From: Phycisphaerales bacterium
GTDB lineage: Bacteria > Planctomycetota > Phycisphaerae > Phycisphaerales > SM1A02
Direction: 5' to 3'
Assembly: GCA_028823105.1 (NCBI GenBank)
Contig: JAPKCC010000017.1
Location: forward strand, 1 to 41,032
DNA length: 41,032 nt
Made by a program: the position numbers and the translations under genes. Under the pieces are notes generated by a model. That model did not search any database, was not told the origin of the DNA, and was given only the letters and a program-made list of their open reading frames with translations. Each line of letters begins with the position of its first letter. Position 1 is the first letter of the stretch. Shown piece by piece: positions 17,777 through 27,768 of the stretch.

Positions 17777-20716
17777 ATGAAGACCATGCACTGGCTCCTC
17801 GTCGCACTCTCGCTTCTCGTTTCAGCATCCACGGGCTTCGCGTCTGGGGATTCGCCTCGCTGGATCTGGATCTCCGCTGCTCCGGGGGTCGGAGAACACG
17901 CGATCTTCGATGTCGATATCGAGATCCCATTGGGATCGAAGAATCTCGTGGTCCGAGCGGTGGTCGACAACGAATTCGTGCTCCGTCTGGATGGCGAAGA
18001 GGTGCTTCGAGGAGATGACTGGTCATCGCCTTCGATTCTCGACCTCTCGAAGCCGGAACCAGGCCGCCACCGGCTCTCGTTTGAGTGTCGCAACGAGAGT
18101 GGGCCGGCGGGGCTCGCCGCGATCATCGAAATTGATACGCCGTCGGGCGTGGTGCGGAAGGTCTCCGGCCCTGACTGGATGGTCAGAGGCACCGGAGAGA
18201 CAACGGATGACGCCCGGACGCCGATCGACTTCGGTTCGACCGAAGCCCCCGACGGACCCTGGAAGAATCCTTTTGAAGAGAAGATCGCGACGCCGGTCGA
18301 GGCGATCACCGTTCCCGATGGTTTCGAGGTCGAACTGCTGCACTCAGCGCAGCCGGGCGAAGGATCCTGGAGTTCGATGACCGTCGACGATCGGGGCAGG
18401 GTCATCCTCTCCGCGCAGTACGGCCCGCTTCGGCGGATCACTCCGGCGGATTCGCCGGGAGGACAAGCACGGGTCGAGCGACTTCACGAAACAGTCGGTC
18501 GTGCCCAAGGGCTGCTGCTGGTTGGTGACGATCTCTACGCGAGCGTCGTCGACGATCCAGACCGGAGCGGGGGGCTCTGGCGACTCCGGGATGCCGATGG
18601 GGATGATCTCTTCGAAACCGCGGAACGTCTCGCCGCCTACGGGAATGGTTCCGAGCACGGCCCGCATGGTCTGGTGCTGGGGCCGGACGGGATGATCTGG
18701 ACGGTGATCGGAAATTATTCCAGGCATCCGCAGCCGATTCTGGAGACCAGTGCTCACGCCAACTGGGCCGAGGACACCGTGCTCGAACGGATCTGGGATC
18801 CGCGAGGACATGCGGTGGGCAAACGTTCTCCCGGTGGCCTGGTGCTGCGAACCGATCTGGACGCCACCGGATGGGAGATTGTTGCAGGCGGTTTCAGGAA
18901 CCCCTACGACCTCGATTTCACGGCCGATGGCGAACTCTTCACCTACGACGCCGACATGGAGTGGGACATCGGTACGCCGTGGTATCGAAGTCCGAGGTTC
19001 ATCCACGTGGTCTCCGGCGGCGAGTACGGATGGCGAGGCGGCAGCGTGAAGTGGCCCGTCGATTCACCTGACGCAAGGCCGGCCGCCCTTGAGATGGACG
19101 CGGGCAGTCCAACCGGCGTGGCGAGTGGCCATCGGTCGAACTTCCCCGAACCCTGGAAGAGTCGGATGTTCCTCGGCGACTGGGCGTACGGCCGGGTGCT
19201 TGCAGTCGATCTCGAAGCCGATGGCGCGAGCCACGTTGCAACGGCGCACTCATTCCTGCAGGGGCGGCCATTCAACGTGACCGACTTTGCCTTCGGGCCG
19301 GATGGGGCGATGTATCTCACGACCGGTGGACGAGGATCGCAGTCGGGCCTCTACCGCGTTCGATGGACCGGTCCGATGTCTCAGGATGCGGCCACGCCGA
19401 CGAAGATCACGACCGCGATCCTCAGGCGACGTTCGCTGGAAGCCTCGCATCGGGATGCCAATGCGGTCTCTCACGAGGCGCTCTTTGACGGTCTTGGGGA
19501 CGCGGATCCCGCTATTCGATATGCCGCCCGAATCGGCGTGGAGCGTGCATTGCTTGCGGCGAGAGACGGTGAACCCGGCGCCTTCACAGAGTCGGACGAC
19601 GATGTCGTCGAGGCGCTGCTTGAACTTCCCGCCGATGCGGGCGGATGGGATGCCGCGATCGCGATGATGCGGGTCGGTGACCGTGCAGATGCGATCGGTA
19701 GCATCGGTCGGATTCAAGAAATGGCGGAGGAAGACGACTCCGATTCCGGGAGGCGTCAGCTCGCCCGCGTGCTTGGGTTGCTCCTCACCCGTCACGGTCC
19801 TCTCGAGCCTGAGCCCGCTTCGAAGGTCATCGATTCGGTCGAGTTGATCTATCCGTCCGGCGTCTTCGAGACCGATCGAGTTCTGGTCGAAGTTCTCGTG
19901 GCGCTCGACGCCCCGTCGGTCATCGCCAGAACGTTGCCGCTGATCGAGGCGGCCGACCGGCAGGAGACGGCCATCATCTTTCTGCATGCCCTTCGGTTGC
20001 AGAAATCTGGTTGGGATGAGGACTCCCGGGGTCGGGTCATGTCGGCCCTTGATCGAGCGAAGTCGTACTCGGGCGGCGCGAGCCTTCCGGGGTTCGTCGC
20101 GGCGATCAGATCCGACTTCGCAGACACCCTCGGACCGGCCGCTGCCGAAACACTGGCCGCTCGAGAAGCCGCCATGAAGGAAGCCGCGATTGAAACGGAA
20201 GTCCGTGCGTTCGTGCGAGCCTGGTCGGTCGACGATTTTTCGACGCACCTCGCGCGGGTTCATGCAGGGCGAGACCATGCTCGGGGAGCGATGATGTTCG
20301 AAGCCCTGCAGTGTGCCGCGTGTCACAAAGTGGGCGACGTGGGCATTGCCTACGGGCCGGACCTCACCGGCGTTGGCGGTCGATTCTCAGCCCATGATCT
20401 GCTGGTCGCGATCATCGAGCCTGCACGAGATCTTTCGGATCAGTACGCGGGGGTCCTTGTCGAGCGCGGCGATGCCGATCCGGTCATCGGACTTCCCATC
20501 GTCGAGGAAAATGGAATGCTCGCCGTCGCGCCTGATCCGCGAACCGGCACGCTCCGGGTCGAGATTCCGTTGTCGGAAATCACTGCTCGAACTCCCGTGA
20601 CTCCGATGGCCGCGGGGCTTGTCGACACGGCGAGCATGGACGACATTCTCGATCTGCTCGCCTACATGCGGTCGGCGGGAGATCCTACGGATACGGCATT
20701 CAAGCGTCCGCCGTGA
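17777..20716 (+). CDS. Planctomycete-type membrane-bound dehydrogenase/cytochrome c protein
   Basis: The 979-aa protein has a signal peptide (MHWLLVALSLLVSASTGFAS), then a beta-sandwich-like domain (about 25-140), a quinoprotein-like propeller (about 175-530, with DGFEVELLHSAQ, HGPHGLVLGPDGMIW and FAFGPDGAMYLTTGGRGSQ), a helical repeat region, and a C-terminal haem domain with C846-A-A-C849-H850 followed by GPDLTGVGGRF. It matches the large planctomycete 'membrane-bound dehydrogenase' proteins, thought to oxidise sugars or other substrates in the periplasm with electrons passing to the covalent haem. The actual substrate is unknown. It begins a co-directional run with methyltransferase, lipoprotein and DUF1592/DUF1552 genes. 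Confidence 0.88.
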   Translation: MKTMHWLLVALSLLVSASTGFASGDSPRWIWISAAPGVGEHAIFDVDIEIPLGSKNLVVRAVVDNEFVLRLDGEEVLRGDDWSSPSILDLSKPEPGRHRLSFECRNESGPAGLAAIIEIDTPSGVVRKVSGPDWMVRGTGETTDDARTPIDFGSTEAPDGPWKNPFEEKIATPVEAITVPDGFEVELLHSAQPGEGSWSSMTVDDRGRVILSAQYGPLRRITPADSPGGQARVERLHETVGRAQGLLLVGDDLYASVVDDPDRSGGLWRLRDADGDDLFETAERLAAYGNGSEHGPHGLVLGPDGMIWTVIGNYSRHPQPILETSAHANWAEDTVLERIWDPRGHAVGKRSPGGLVLRTDLDATGWEIVAGGFRNPYDLDFTADGELFTYDADMEWDIGTPWYRSPRFIHVVSGGEYGWRGGSVKWPVDSPDARPAALEMDAGSPTGVASGHRSNFPEPWKSRMFLGDWAYGRVLAVDLEADGASHVATAHSFLQGRPFNVTDFAFGPDGAMYLTTGGRGSQSGLYRVRWTGPMSQDAATPTKITTAILRRRSLEASHRDANAVSHEALFDGLGDADPAIRYAARIGVERALLAARDGEPGAFTESDDDVVEALLELPADAGGWDAAIAMMRVGDRADAIGSIGRIQEMAEEDDSDSGRRQLARVLGLLLTRHGPLEPEPASKVIDSVELIYPSGVFETDRVLVEVLVALDAPSVIARTLPLIEAADRQETAIIFLHALRLQKSGWDEDSRGRVMSALDRAKSYSGGASLPGFVAAIRSDFADTLGPAAAETLAAREAAMKEAAIETEVRAFVRAWSVDDFSTHLARVHAGRDHARGAMMFEALQCAACHKVGDVGIAYGPDLTGVGGRFSAHDLLVAIIEPARDLSDQYAGVLVERGDADPVIGLPIVEENGMLAVAPDPRTGTLRVEIPLSEITARTPVTPMAAGLVDTASMDDILDLLAYMRSAGDPTDTAFKRPP

Positions 20717-20777
20717 TCCACCGATTGCCGTGACGTCGATTGGAACGTTCCCTCGCGCCGGAGCAACTGGAAGCCAG

Positions 20778-21440
20778 ATGTCGAAGGAGAATCGAATCTC
20801 GAAGACCGGGCCGCCGGCTCACCTCATCGGCGCGGAGGGTGTTGCCCATCAGGTGTTCCATGACGCCTACCGCGAGTCGAAGGCCTCTTGGGTGACGGCG
20901 CGGCCTCAGCCAGCGGTGATGACCGCGTTGTCGAGGGGGTGGTTCGATGACGGCCCGCTTCTCGATCTCGGGTGCGGCACCGGCGAGAACGCCGCAGCCA
21001 TCGCGACGGCACGAAAGAAGTTGCGGATTCTGGCAGTCGATGCGGTTCCGCAGGCGGTTGAGCAAGCGCGACTGGTGATCGCCGCGGCTTCTCTGACGGA
21101 TCGCGTGCACTTTGAGGTCGCAGACCTTCGCGATTTCAAAGCGATGGAACCGTTCGGAACGGTGCTTGACGCCGGAGTGCTTCACGTGTTTTCTGATCAG
21201 GATCGAATCACCTATCTCGAGATGGTCACCCGGGTGCTCCGGCCCGGCGGCACCGCGATCTTCATCGAATTCAGCGACGCGGAGACCCGCCCTCGAGGGC
21301 CTCGGCGGCTTACCCGCGGCGAACTCTGTTCGGCGTTGTCTCTGGCCGGCTTCACGATCGACTCGATCGAGCCCACCAGATACGAGACCACGGTGCATTC
21401 CGGCGGCGCCGCGGCGTGGCTCACGAGGGCCATCCGTTGA
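20778..21440 (+). CDS. Class I SAM-dependent methyltransferase
   Basis: I use the ATG at 20778, since the ORF-track start at 20619 lies inside the preceding gene. The 220-aa protein has the Rossmann SAM fold: motif I LLDLGCGTGENAA, ILAVDAVPQAVEQAR, VHFEVADLRDF, LDAGVLHVFSD and VLRPGGTAIFIEFSD. The sequence resembles small-molecule methylases of the Methyltransf_25/thiopurine type, but the substrate cannot be read. It is cytoplasmic. It sits 61 bp after the dehydrogenase gene, probably co-transcribed. Confidence 0.87.
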   Translation: MSKENRISKTGPPAHLIGAEGVAHQVFHDAYRESKASWVTARPQPAVMTALSRGWFDDGPLLDLGCGTGENAAAIATARKKLRILAVDAVPQAVEQARLVIAAASLTDRVHFEVADLRDFKAMEPFGTVLDAGVLHVFSDQDRITYLEMVTRVLRPGGTAIFIEFSDAETRPRGPRRLTRGELCSALSLAGFTIDSIEPTRYETTVHSGGAAAWLTRAIR

Positions 21441-21534
21441 TTTTACCGCCGCACTCGGCGATTCCGTTGAATCGCCCCCCGATCTGTCGGCGAAACGGTT
21501 TCGTTCGAAGCTCCTGGTGACATAGGATCAACGC

Positions 21535-23010
21535 ATGCCGAATCGCTCCCGAGTACCCGTAGGTCTCTCCGCATCGAATTCAATCCGAGCCAAGCTTCCC
21601 TTGAATGTGCTCCTCGTGGCACTGGGTGCGTGTGGCGGCCTCCTCGGGGGGTGTGTCAATCGTCAGGTCAAGGTGGAAATGCAAGCCGGCGCCGAAGGTC
21701 CGGTGCGGATCTTCGAGACGAATCGAGCCGATCGAGACGAGATCGGGCGACTGTCGGAGACCTACGAAGCGGCGCCGTCTAGACGGAGTGACGGAAAGGA
21801 CGGCGTACGGTTCGAAGGCGTGTTCGCGGAACGCGACCTGCCCAGCGAGATTGGCAATCGCAATGGGTGGTCGACGCTGCCGGGAACTTTCGGGACGGCG
21901 TTCCTCTATGTCGAGCAATTTGGCGCTGCCCGCGACGACTGGGGCGCGTTCCGTGATCGCATGAACGCGGGGGAGCTGTGGATTCGAATGGCGATTCGAT
22001 TCTTCGAGTCACGCATCGAGGATGAGGAGGCGCGGACGGAATGGAGGCGGGTCGCGAACGAAGAATTGCTTCCAGATGCCATGAGCGCCTTCCTCAGGTT
22101 CAACGCAGGTGGGTACGTCCAACAGGGTCAACGAGTCGACACTCGATTCCGCCCGCCCGAGGAACGAGGCCCGCGAAGCGATGATGAGTGGTTCCAACTG
22201 CAGGTCTTTGCGCCGCTGGTCGCATTTGCGGTGGAGAGATCCTGGATCGAGCCTTGGGAGGCGCAACTCGTCCTTCTCTCCGGCATCGACGGCTGGGTAT
22301 CCGCTGGTGAACGAGCGTGGACCCGGAAGGAACTCGCGGATCCGATCGTGAAACGAACCGTCCAGAAGTTCGTTCCGGGCGCCGATCCGGGCGAGATCGG
22401 CCCCAGCAACCAGAAACTGATCTTCACCGGCCTTTCTTTCCTGTGGTGGGTGAACACCTCGAAGGAGGCGGTCGAAGTCATGCTCGACTCGCCCGCGATC
22501 ACGGACGCCGACAAGGCGAAGCTCCGCTCGGGGAATCGCTCGATCGATCTGCCCGGTCCGTTCGGCATTCCGATCGGGGGTGGCGAGCAACCGTTGGAAA
22601 GTGAAGTCGTGCTCCGAACCGACGCAGCACCGTTCCTGACCAACGGGAACTGGGACGAGAGTCTGGGAACGGTCAGTTTTGGAACCCGTATCTATCCGGC
22701 GGACCAACGCCGACGAATGACCCCGCCGGTTTTCCACGCGAGTTGGGCGGTGCCCGACGAAACCACGCAGACGGAAATCTTCGGTGCGGTCGTGTTCGTG
22801 GGCCAGGATCTGGGCGAGGTCGTCTTCTGGGAACGGACGCTCGACGACGACACCGCGAAAAAATGGCTCGCGGCGATCGAAGCGGCCAGGCTTGCCGGTT
22901 CGCCGGAGGTCTTGCGCGACATCCTCGACCGCGTAGAGGGAGAAGCCGCGACCAACCGGCCCGCGCCGACGGCGCTCCGCAACGCAGTGTTTGAGGCGCC
23001 CGGCGCATGA
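21535..23010 (+). CDS. Lipoprotein of unknown function coupled to a DUF1592 gene
   Basis: The 491-aa protein has a signal peptide ending in a lipobox (GLLGGC, Cys near residue 40). The mature part is largely soluble, with blocks such as FLYVEQFGAARDDWGAFRDRM, WIRMAIRFFESRIEDEEAR and VFHASWAVPDETTQTEIFGAVVFVGQD. I recognise no family. Its TGA overlaps the ATG of the DUF1592 protein by 4 bp (ATGA), so the two are probably made together and may work together in the envelope. The gene is of normal GC and not degenerate. Confidence 0.78.
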   Translation: MPNRSRVPVGLSASNSIRAKLPLNVLLVALGACGGLLGGCVNRQVKVEMQAGAEGPVRIFETNRADRDEIGRLSETYEAAPSRRSDGKDGVRFEGVFAERDLPSEIGNRNGWSTLPGTFGTAFLYVEQFGAARDDWGAFRDRMNAGELWIRMAIRFFESRIEDEEARTEWRRVANEELLPDAMSAFLRFNAGGYVQQGQRVDTRFRPPEERGPRSDDEWFQLQVFAPLVAFAVERSWIEPWEAQLVLLSGIDGWVSAGERAWTRKELADPIVKRTVQKFVPGADPGEIGPSNQKLIFTGLSFLWWVNTSKEAVEVMLDSPAITDADKAKLRSGNRSIDLPGPFGIPIGGGEQPLESEVVLRTDAAPFLTNGNWDESLGTVSFGTRIYPADQRRRMTPPVFHASWAVPDETTQTEIFGAVVFVGQDLGEVVFWERTLDDDTAKKWLAAIEAARLAGSPEVLRDILDRVEGEAATNRPAPTALRNAVFEAPGA

Positions 23011-25472
23011 TGGCGGGCGATGAGATGCGAACGTTTCGGCCGGCGCGTCTGGCTCGACTCGTTTTGATTCTCGCCTTCCCGGTGCTTGTTCTTCCATCTC
23101 TGGCGGTCATGACGCCTTCTCCGAGCGCCGTCGCTTCGAGATGGATTGCCGACGGCGAGATTCCGGATCTCTCGTCATTCGCCGAAGTGGTGGACATTCA
23201 CTGTCTGGAATGTCATCGCAACGCGGAAGACGATGGCGGTGTGGATCTTCGAAGCCTTGCGAAGTCAGGGGAGATCGCGTCCGTCGACCCGGTCCTCCTT
23301 CTCGCGGTGCGGGATCGACTTCGGGCTCGGGACATGCCGCCCCGAAAGCCGGTATCTGAAGACGCGAATCCGGTCGTTGCGCGACCGACGGAGGCGGAGT
23401 ATCGCGAGGGGATCACCGTATTGGGCGGCCTGCTCGCCGAGCAAGCGGTTGATGCCGGCGTACCCGGCGTCGTCCTGCGTCGGTTGAATCGGTTCGAGGT
23501 CGCCAATGCCATCGAGGATGTGTTCGAAATTGCCATCGACATTTCGACGCTGCCCGCAGACGATGTCGGCCATGGGTTCGATCATCTCGGGGAGGTTCTG
23601 GCGACTTCGCCGCTGCTCTTTGAGAAGATCGTGGACCTCGCGGAATCAGTTGCCCGGCGTTCGGTCTTCGATGCCGCCACGGCCCTGCCCGAGATCCAGA
23701 TCGCGGCGGGTGACACGCTCGAGGGTGGTCGGGCGATGCGAGGTGGTCGATGGCTGTCGACCCGCGGCGAGGTCTCCGCCGAGATTCCACTCCCACGCCC
23801 CGGCCGGTACCGCGCCGAATTTGACCTCGCCGGACAACAGGCTGGACCGGAGGCGGTGCGCTTCGAACTTCGGGTGGACGATGTCGCCGTCGATCGCGTG
23901 GAGGTCTCCGAGCCACCCGCCGCGCCGGCCACCCATACCGTCGAGTTCGAGCACGCGGGGAACGCGAGAGATGGAGTGAGGCTTTCGGCGTTCTTTCTCA
24001 ACGACTACTACCGCAAGGACGATCCGGATCCGAAGAACCGAGATCGAAACGCGCTGGTAGCCGAGATTCGACTGGTCGGCCCGCTCGATCCGGGCGAACC
24101 GAGTCGGATGCAGCGATCCCTCGCGGCACGGATGAATCGTGGCGATCGTCGTACCGGACTGGCGAGGGCCGCCAGATGGCTCTTGGAGCGGTGCTGGAGT
24201 CGCCCGATCGCATCGGACGAAGCAATGGCCGTGGCCGATGTGGCGATGGCTGCCGCCGGATTTGATCCCGACGCTGATCAAGGAGCCGGGGGAGACGGCA
24301 GAGCCGAGATGATGCAGGCACTGATCGTCTATGCCATTGCGAGCCCGGAGTTTCTTTTCAGAATCGAACGGCCGAGGGAAGGCGCGGCGATCGCCGCCGA
24401 CGATTCGATCCCGCTCGACGGGCATTCGATTGCGGGGCGTCTCGCGGCGTTTCTGAAAGCGAGCATCCCGGACGCGGCGTTGCTTGAATCGGCCAGAGCC
24501 GGCCGGCTCGACTCGGGGCGGGGAATCCTTCGGGAGGTCGACCGGCTTCTCCGACAAGGTGGCTCCAGATCGTTGGCAGAACGATTCGCAACTCAGTGGT
24601 TGCATGTGGAGGGGCTGGAACGACTCGAACCGGACCCGGGAAGATTCGGAGATATCCCGACCACGTTGCTCGCCGACATGCGGGAAGAGACGATCCGCGT
24701 CTTCGAAGAACACGTTGAGAATGAGCGGAGCATTCCATCCCTGTTTCATGATTCGACTTCTTGGTGGTCTCCCGCGCTGGCGATTCACTACGGGATCGAC
24801 CCGATCGAACTGGAACTCGAGCCGTCGGGATTCAGCCGGGTGGATCTGTCGAGGGTCGACTTTCCACAAGCTGACCTCGGGCTCCTCCGCCATGCGAGCG
24901 TGCTCGCGGTGACCAGCAATCCGACGCGAACCTCCCCCGTGAAGCGAGGAAAGTGGGTGATGGAGTCGCTTCTGGACTGCCCGCCGCCCCCACCTCCGCC
25001 CGGGGTCGCACAGTTGCCCGACGATCTTGCATCGGATGGCGAGGCGCAGTCACTGCGGCAGATCCTCGAAATCCATCGAAGGGATCCGGACTGCGCGTCC
25101 TGTCACCTACGAATGGACGCATTGGGATTCGCGCTGGAACCACTTGACGCCGTGGGTCGGTGGCGCGACGAGGAAGACGGGCGACCCATCGATGCGGCGG
25201 CGACGCTGCCGGATGGCAGGCGGATCGAAGGGCCGCGTGGATTGAGGGATGTGCTGGTTGAGGATCCAGCGTTGCTCCGGTCATTCGCGAAGCACCTCTT
25301 GATCTATGCCCTCGGTCGAGGCCTCGAGTGGCGGGACGAACCATTGCTCGACGGGCTGGCGGTCAAACTTCAAGACCGCCCCACTGTGCGTGCGGCGATT
25401 GAATTCATCGTGACGAGCGACGCATTCCGGCGGATGCCTCGACCGGTGGACGGCGGCGCGGAACCCGAATGA
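23007..25472 (+). CDS. DUF1592/DUF1588/DUF1585 planctomycete cytochrome protein
   Basis: The 821-aa protein has an N-terminal hydrophobic signal (LARLVLILAFPVLVLPSLAVM), a cytochrome-like haem motif C66-L-E-C69-H70, DUF1587 (NRFEVANAIEDVFEI), a carbohydrate-binding-like sandwich (about 230-330), DUF1595/DUF1592 helical regions, DUF1588 with TRTSPVKRGKWVMESLLDC and PPPPPP, and a second motif C696-A-S-C699-H700 leading into DUF1585. This architecture is common in planctomycetes, almost always next to a DUF1552 gene as here. The role is presumed to be periplasmic oxidation linked to polymer use, but is not proven. ATG at 23010 is an alternative start. Confidence 0.9.
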   Translation: MMAGDEMRTFRPARLARLVLILAFPVLVLPSLAVMTPSPSAVASRWIADGEIPDLSSFAEVVDIHCLECHRNAEDDGGVDLRSLAKSGEIASVDPVLLLAVRDRLRARDMPPRKPVSEDANPVVARPTEAEYREGITVLGGLLAEQAVDAGVPGVVLRRLNRFEVANAIEDVFEIAIDISTLPADDVGHGFDHLGEVLATSPLLFEKIVDLAESVARRSVFDAATALPEIQIAAGDTLEGGRAMRGGRWLSTRGEVSAEIPLPRPGRYRAEFDLAGQQAGPEAVRFELRVDDVAVDRVEVSEPPAAPATHTVEFEHAGNARDGVRLSAFFLNDYYRKDDPDPKNRDRNALVAEIRLVGPLDPGEPSRMQRSLAARMNRGDRRTGLARAARWLLERCWSRPIASDEAMAVADVAMAAAGFDPDADQGAGGDGRAEMMQALIVYAIASPEFLFRIERPREGAAIAADDSIPLDGHSIAGRLAAFLKASIPDAALLESARAGRLDSGRGILREVDRLLRQGGSRSLAERFATQWLHVEGLERLEPDPGRFGDIPTTLLADMREETIRVFEEHVENERSIPSLFHDSTSWWSPALAIHYGIDPIELELEPSGFSRVDLSRVDFPQADLGLLRHASVLAVTSNPTRTSPVKRGKWVMESLLDCPPPPPPPGVAQLPDDLASDGEAQSLRQILEIHRRDPDCASCHLRMDALGFALEPLDAVGRWRDEEDGRPIDAAATLPDGRRIEGPRGLRDVLVEDPALLRSFAKHLLIYALGRGLEWRDEPLLDGLAVKLQDRPTVRAAIEFIVTSDAFRRMPRPVDGGAEPE

Positions 25473-25583
25473 GGCCATTGGAGGCCGGTCAGTAGTCTGA
25501 GATTAAGAAATTCGGCATTGCCTCGTCTGGGTCCAGCCGATACCGTCGAGCGTCGGGCCTGCTTGACTCCGGAGACTCACCAG

Positions 25584-26948
25584 ATGGCGAAGACGCTTCA
25601 TCGACGTACGGTTCTTCGTGGGATTGGGACCGCCATCGCGCTTCCCTGGCTTGAGGCGATGTCACCCGGGACGATCACCCGGACCGCTCGAGCGGCGACC
25701 CGAAATTCCACGCCGACGCGATTGGCGTTCCTCTTCGTCCCGAACGGCGTTCACGCCCCGGAGTGGCTGCCAACCCCGGGAGCTCCAGGCGCATCGTCGA
25801 TTCTGGCCGAGTTGCCGCCCTTGCTCCGTCCCTTGGATCGAGTCCGTGAACACATCACGCTTCACAGCGGGCTCTCGCATCGAAACGCGACTGCCCTCGG
25901 TGATGGCCCCGGTGATCATGCTCGAAGCGCGGCTTGTTTTCTGACCGGCACTCATCCCAGAAAGACCGCGGGCAGCGACATTGTGAATGGAGTCTCCATC
26001 GATCAGGCGGTCGCGGCGGGCAACCGAGGGCGAACTCGGTTCGACAGTCTGGAGATCGGATGCGATCCGACGCTGACCGCGGGCAATTGCGACTCCGGGT
26101 ATTCCTGCGCCTATAGCGCTAACATCGCGTGGCGATCGCCGCGGACACCCGTGGCGAAAGAAACCAGCCCTCGAGCGGTCTTTGAACGTCTCTTCATGGC
26201 GGGCCCGGTCGGTGAGTCCATGGAGGCAAGAGGCCGTCGTCTGAGCCGCCGGCGAAGCATTCTCGACGCGGTGCGCGGTGATGCGGTTCGACTCTCCAGG
26301 GATCTCGGTGGACGCGATCGAGCCAAACTCGAGGAGTACCTCGATGGCGCGAGAGAGCTCGAGCGTCGCATTGAACAGGTGGAGCGATCCGAGCAGGATT
26401 CATCGGGGTGGGGAATCGATCGACTTCCGCCCGGAGTGCCGGGAGACTACGGGGACCACCTTGCATTGATGGGGGACCTGATGACGCTCGCGTTCCGATT
26501 GGATCTGACTCGCGTCTGCACGTTCATGTGGGCCAACGAGGGTTCCAATCGGACATTCCCGATGGTCGACGTCCGAGAGGGGCATCACCATCTCTCGCAC
26601 CACGCCGGCGATCACGCCAAGATTGACGCGATTCGGCGGATTAACCTGTGGCAGAACGAACGCTTCGCGGATCTGATCGCTGGCCTGGCCGGCATCGAGG
26701 GCGAGCACGGGGGATCGCTCTTAGACGACACGCTGGTGCTCTACGGAGGGGCCATCTCCGACGGTAACCGCCACAATCACCATGATCTGCCGATCGTGGT
26801 TGCCGGGGGTGGCGGTTCCGCAGCGCCAGGACGACAAGTGTCGCATGCGCCTCGAACCCCACTCTGCAATCTCTACCGGTCGATGGCTTCAGCCGCTGGC
26901 ACGCCGTTGGATCGTTTTGGCGATTCCAACGGCTCGGCGATGCTCTGA
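25584..26948 (+). CDS. DUF1552 protein
   Basis: The ATG at 25584 has GGAG 9 nt upstream; the ORF-track start at 25518 adds unsupported sequence. The 454-aa protein begins with an RR-containing signal (HRRTVLRGIGTAIALPWLEAM), which suggests Tat export. DUF1552 blocks include RLAFLFVPNGVHAPEW, HARSAACFLTG, GVSIDQAVA and the C-terminal SDGNRHNHHDLPIVVAGGGG. It pairs with the DUF1592 gene upstream (112-bp gap), as in many planctomycetes, so both probably act in one periplasmic process. The reaction is not known. Confidence 0.9.
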   Translation: MAKTLHRRTVLRGIGTAIALPWLEAMSPGTITRTARAATRNSTPTRLAFLFVPNGVHAPEWLPTPGAPGASSILAELPPLLRPLDRVREHITLHSGLSHRNATALGDGPGDHARSAACFLTGTHPRKTAGSDIVNGVSIDQAVAAGNRGRTRFDSLEIGCDPTLTAGNCDSGYSCAYSANIAWRSPRTPVAKETSPRAVFERLFMAGPVGESMEARGRRLSRRRSILDAVRGDAVRLSRDLGGRDRAKLEEYLDGARELERRIEQVERSEQDSSGWGIDRLPPGVPGDYGDHLALMGDLMTLAFRLDLTRVCTFMWANEGSNRTFPMVDVREGHHHLSHHAGDHAKIDAIRRINLWQNERFADLIAGLAGIEGEHGGSLLDDTLVLYGGAISDGNRHNHHDLPIVVAGGGGSAAPGRQVSHAPRTPLCNLYRSMASAAGTPLDRFGDSNGSAML

Positions 26949-26989
26949 AGACGACTGCGACATCGAAGGCGCTCTCGTCTTGATCTCGG

Positions 26990-27598
26990 TCAGGCCGGCT
27001 TGAGAAGAAGCGTTGTGCCGAGGGCTGCGATTTCATCCACGAAATTGGTAGCGGGACCCGCCAGCTTGCCGAGATGGATGTCCCGGGGGGGACCAAGAAG
27101 CAACCCGCGGAAAGCTGAGAAGCTTGCATCGGTGAGATTGAGCAGGGATCCCGGTGGCGGCGTGATTTTCTTGAAGCATGCGACGAACAAGTCCGAGTTT
27201 GCGGTGAAGGCAGCATGGTCGATCGGCATCACCGGGGGAAACGTGAGCAGCACGAATGAGAAAGCATTCGGTCGTTCGTCGTAGAAGCGGTAGCTCGACT
27301 CCACCCATGATCGGATGAACGTGCCGAGATCCGTCTCATTGGTGGCCGACGCTCGCCGAGTCGCCGCCAATTCAAAGACGAGGCTTGAGAAGACCTCCTC
27401 CTGCATCGCATTCTTGTTCTCGAAGTGATGGTAGAGCACCGCCTCGTTGCAATCAGCTTCGCGTGCAATCGCTCGAACACTCGCGTTCTGAATTCCGTCG
27501 CTGCCCACGACCTTGATCATTGCGTCCATCAGTCGTTGCTTTGTGCGGGCACCAGTTCGCTTCGGTGATTTCGTGGGAGACGTCATTGTTGAGTTCAT
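26990..27598 (-). CDS. TetR-family transcription regulator
   Basis: The 202-aa protein (ATG at 27598; 27586 is an alternative) has an N-terminal TetR helix-turn-helix, ASVRAIAREADCNEAVLYHHFENKNAM, and a helical ligand-binding domain. The recognised ligand is unknown. Its gene is convergent with the DUF1552 gene (41-bp gap) and reads away from the 533-bp intergenic region to its right, where a palindrome may be its operator. It may control itself and the divergent flavoenzyme gene at 28132, but that is inference. Confidence 0.9.
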   Translation of the reverse strand: MNSTMTSPTKSPKRTGARTKQRLMDAMIKVVGSDGIQNASVRAIAREADCNEAVLYHHFENKNAMQEEVFSSLVFELAATRRASATNETDLGTFIRSWVESSYRFYDERPNAFSFVLLTFPPVMPIDHAAFTANSDLFVACFKKITPPPGSLLNLTDASFSAFRGLLLGPPRDIHLGKLAGPATNFVDEIAALGTTLLLKPA

Positions 27599-27708
27599 TT
27601 TCTCGTGGTTGCGTGTTGTAGAGGTTCGGGCGGGAATTTGGCGGCTCAGAATCGGCATGTCTTGGGTCTGACGGTCGAGGAGTCACAACGTTGCGTCGAA
27701 TCTAAAGG

Positions 27709-27736
27709 TTGTCAGGAGGGGTGTTTTGGGGTCAAT
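27709..27736 (+). repeat. 28-nt direct repeat, copy 1
   Basis: It begins TTGTCAGGAG and ends TTGGGGTCAAT. It is 26/28 identical to the copy starting 60 bp further on. Confidence 0.9.
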
Positions 27737-27768
27737 GTCACTGAGTCCAGAAAAAGACTTGTTTTATT

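Noticed and set aside
26948-26981. Shared terminator between the convergent DUF1552 and TetR genes
   Set aside because: Only 7-bp arms with a 20-nt loop; too weak to call.
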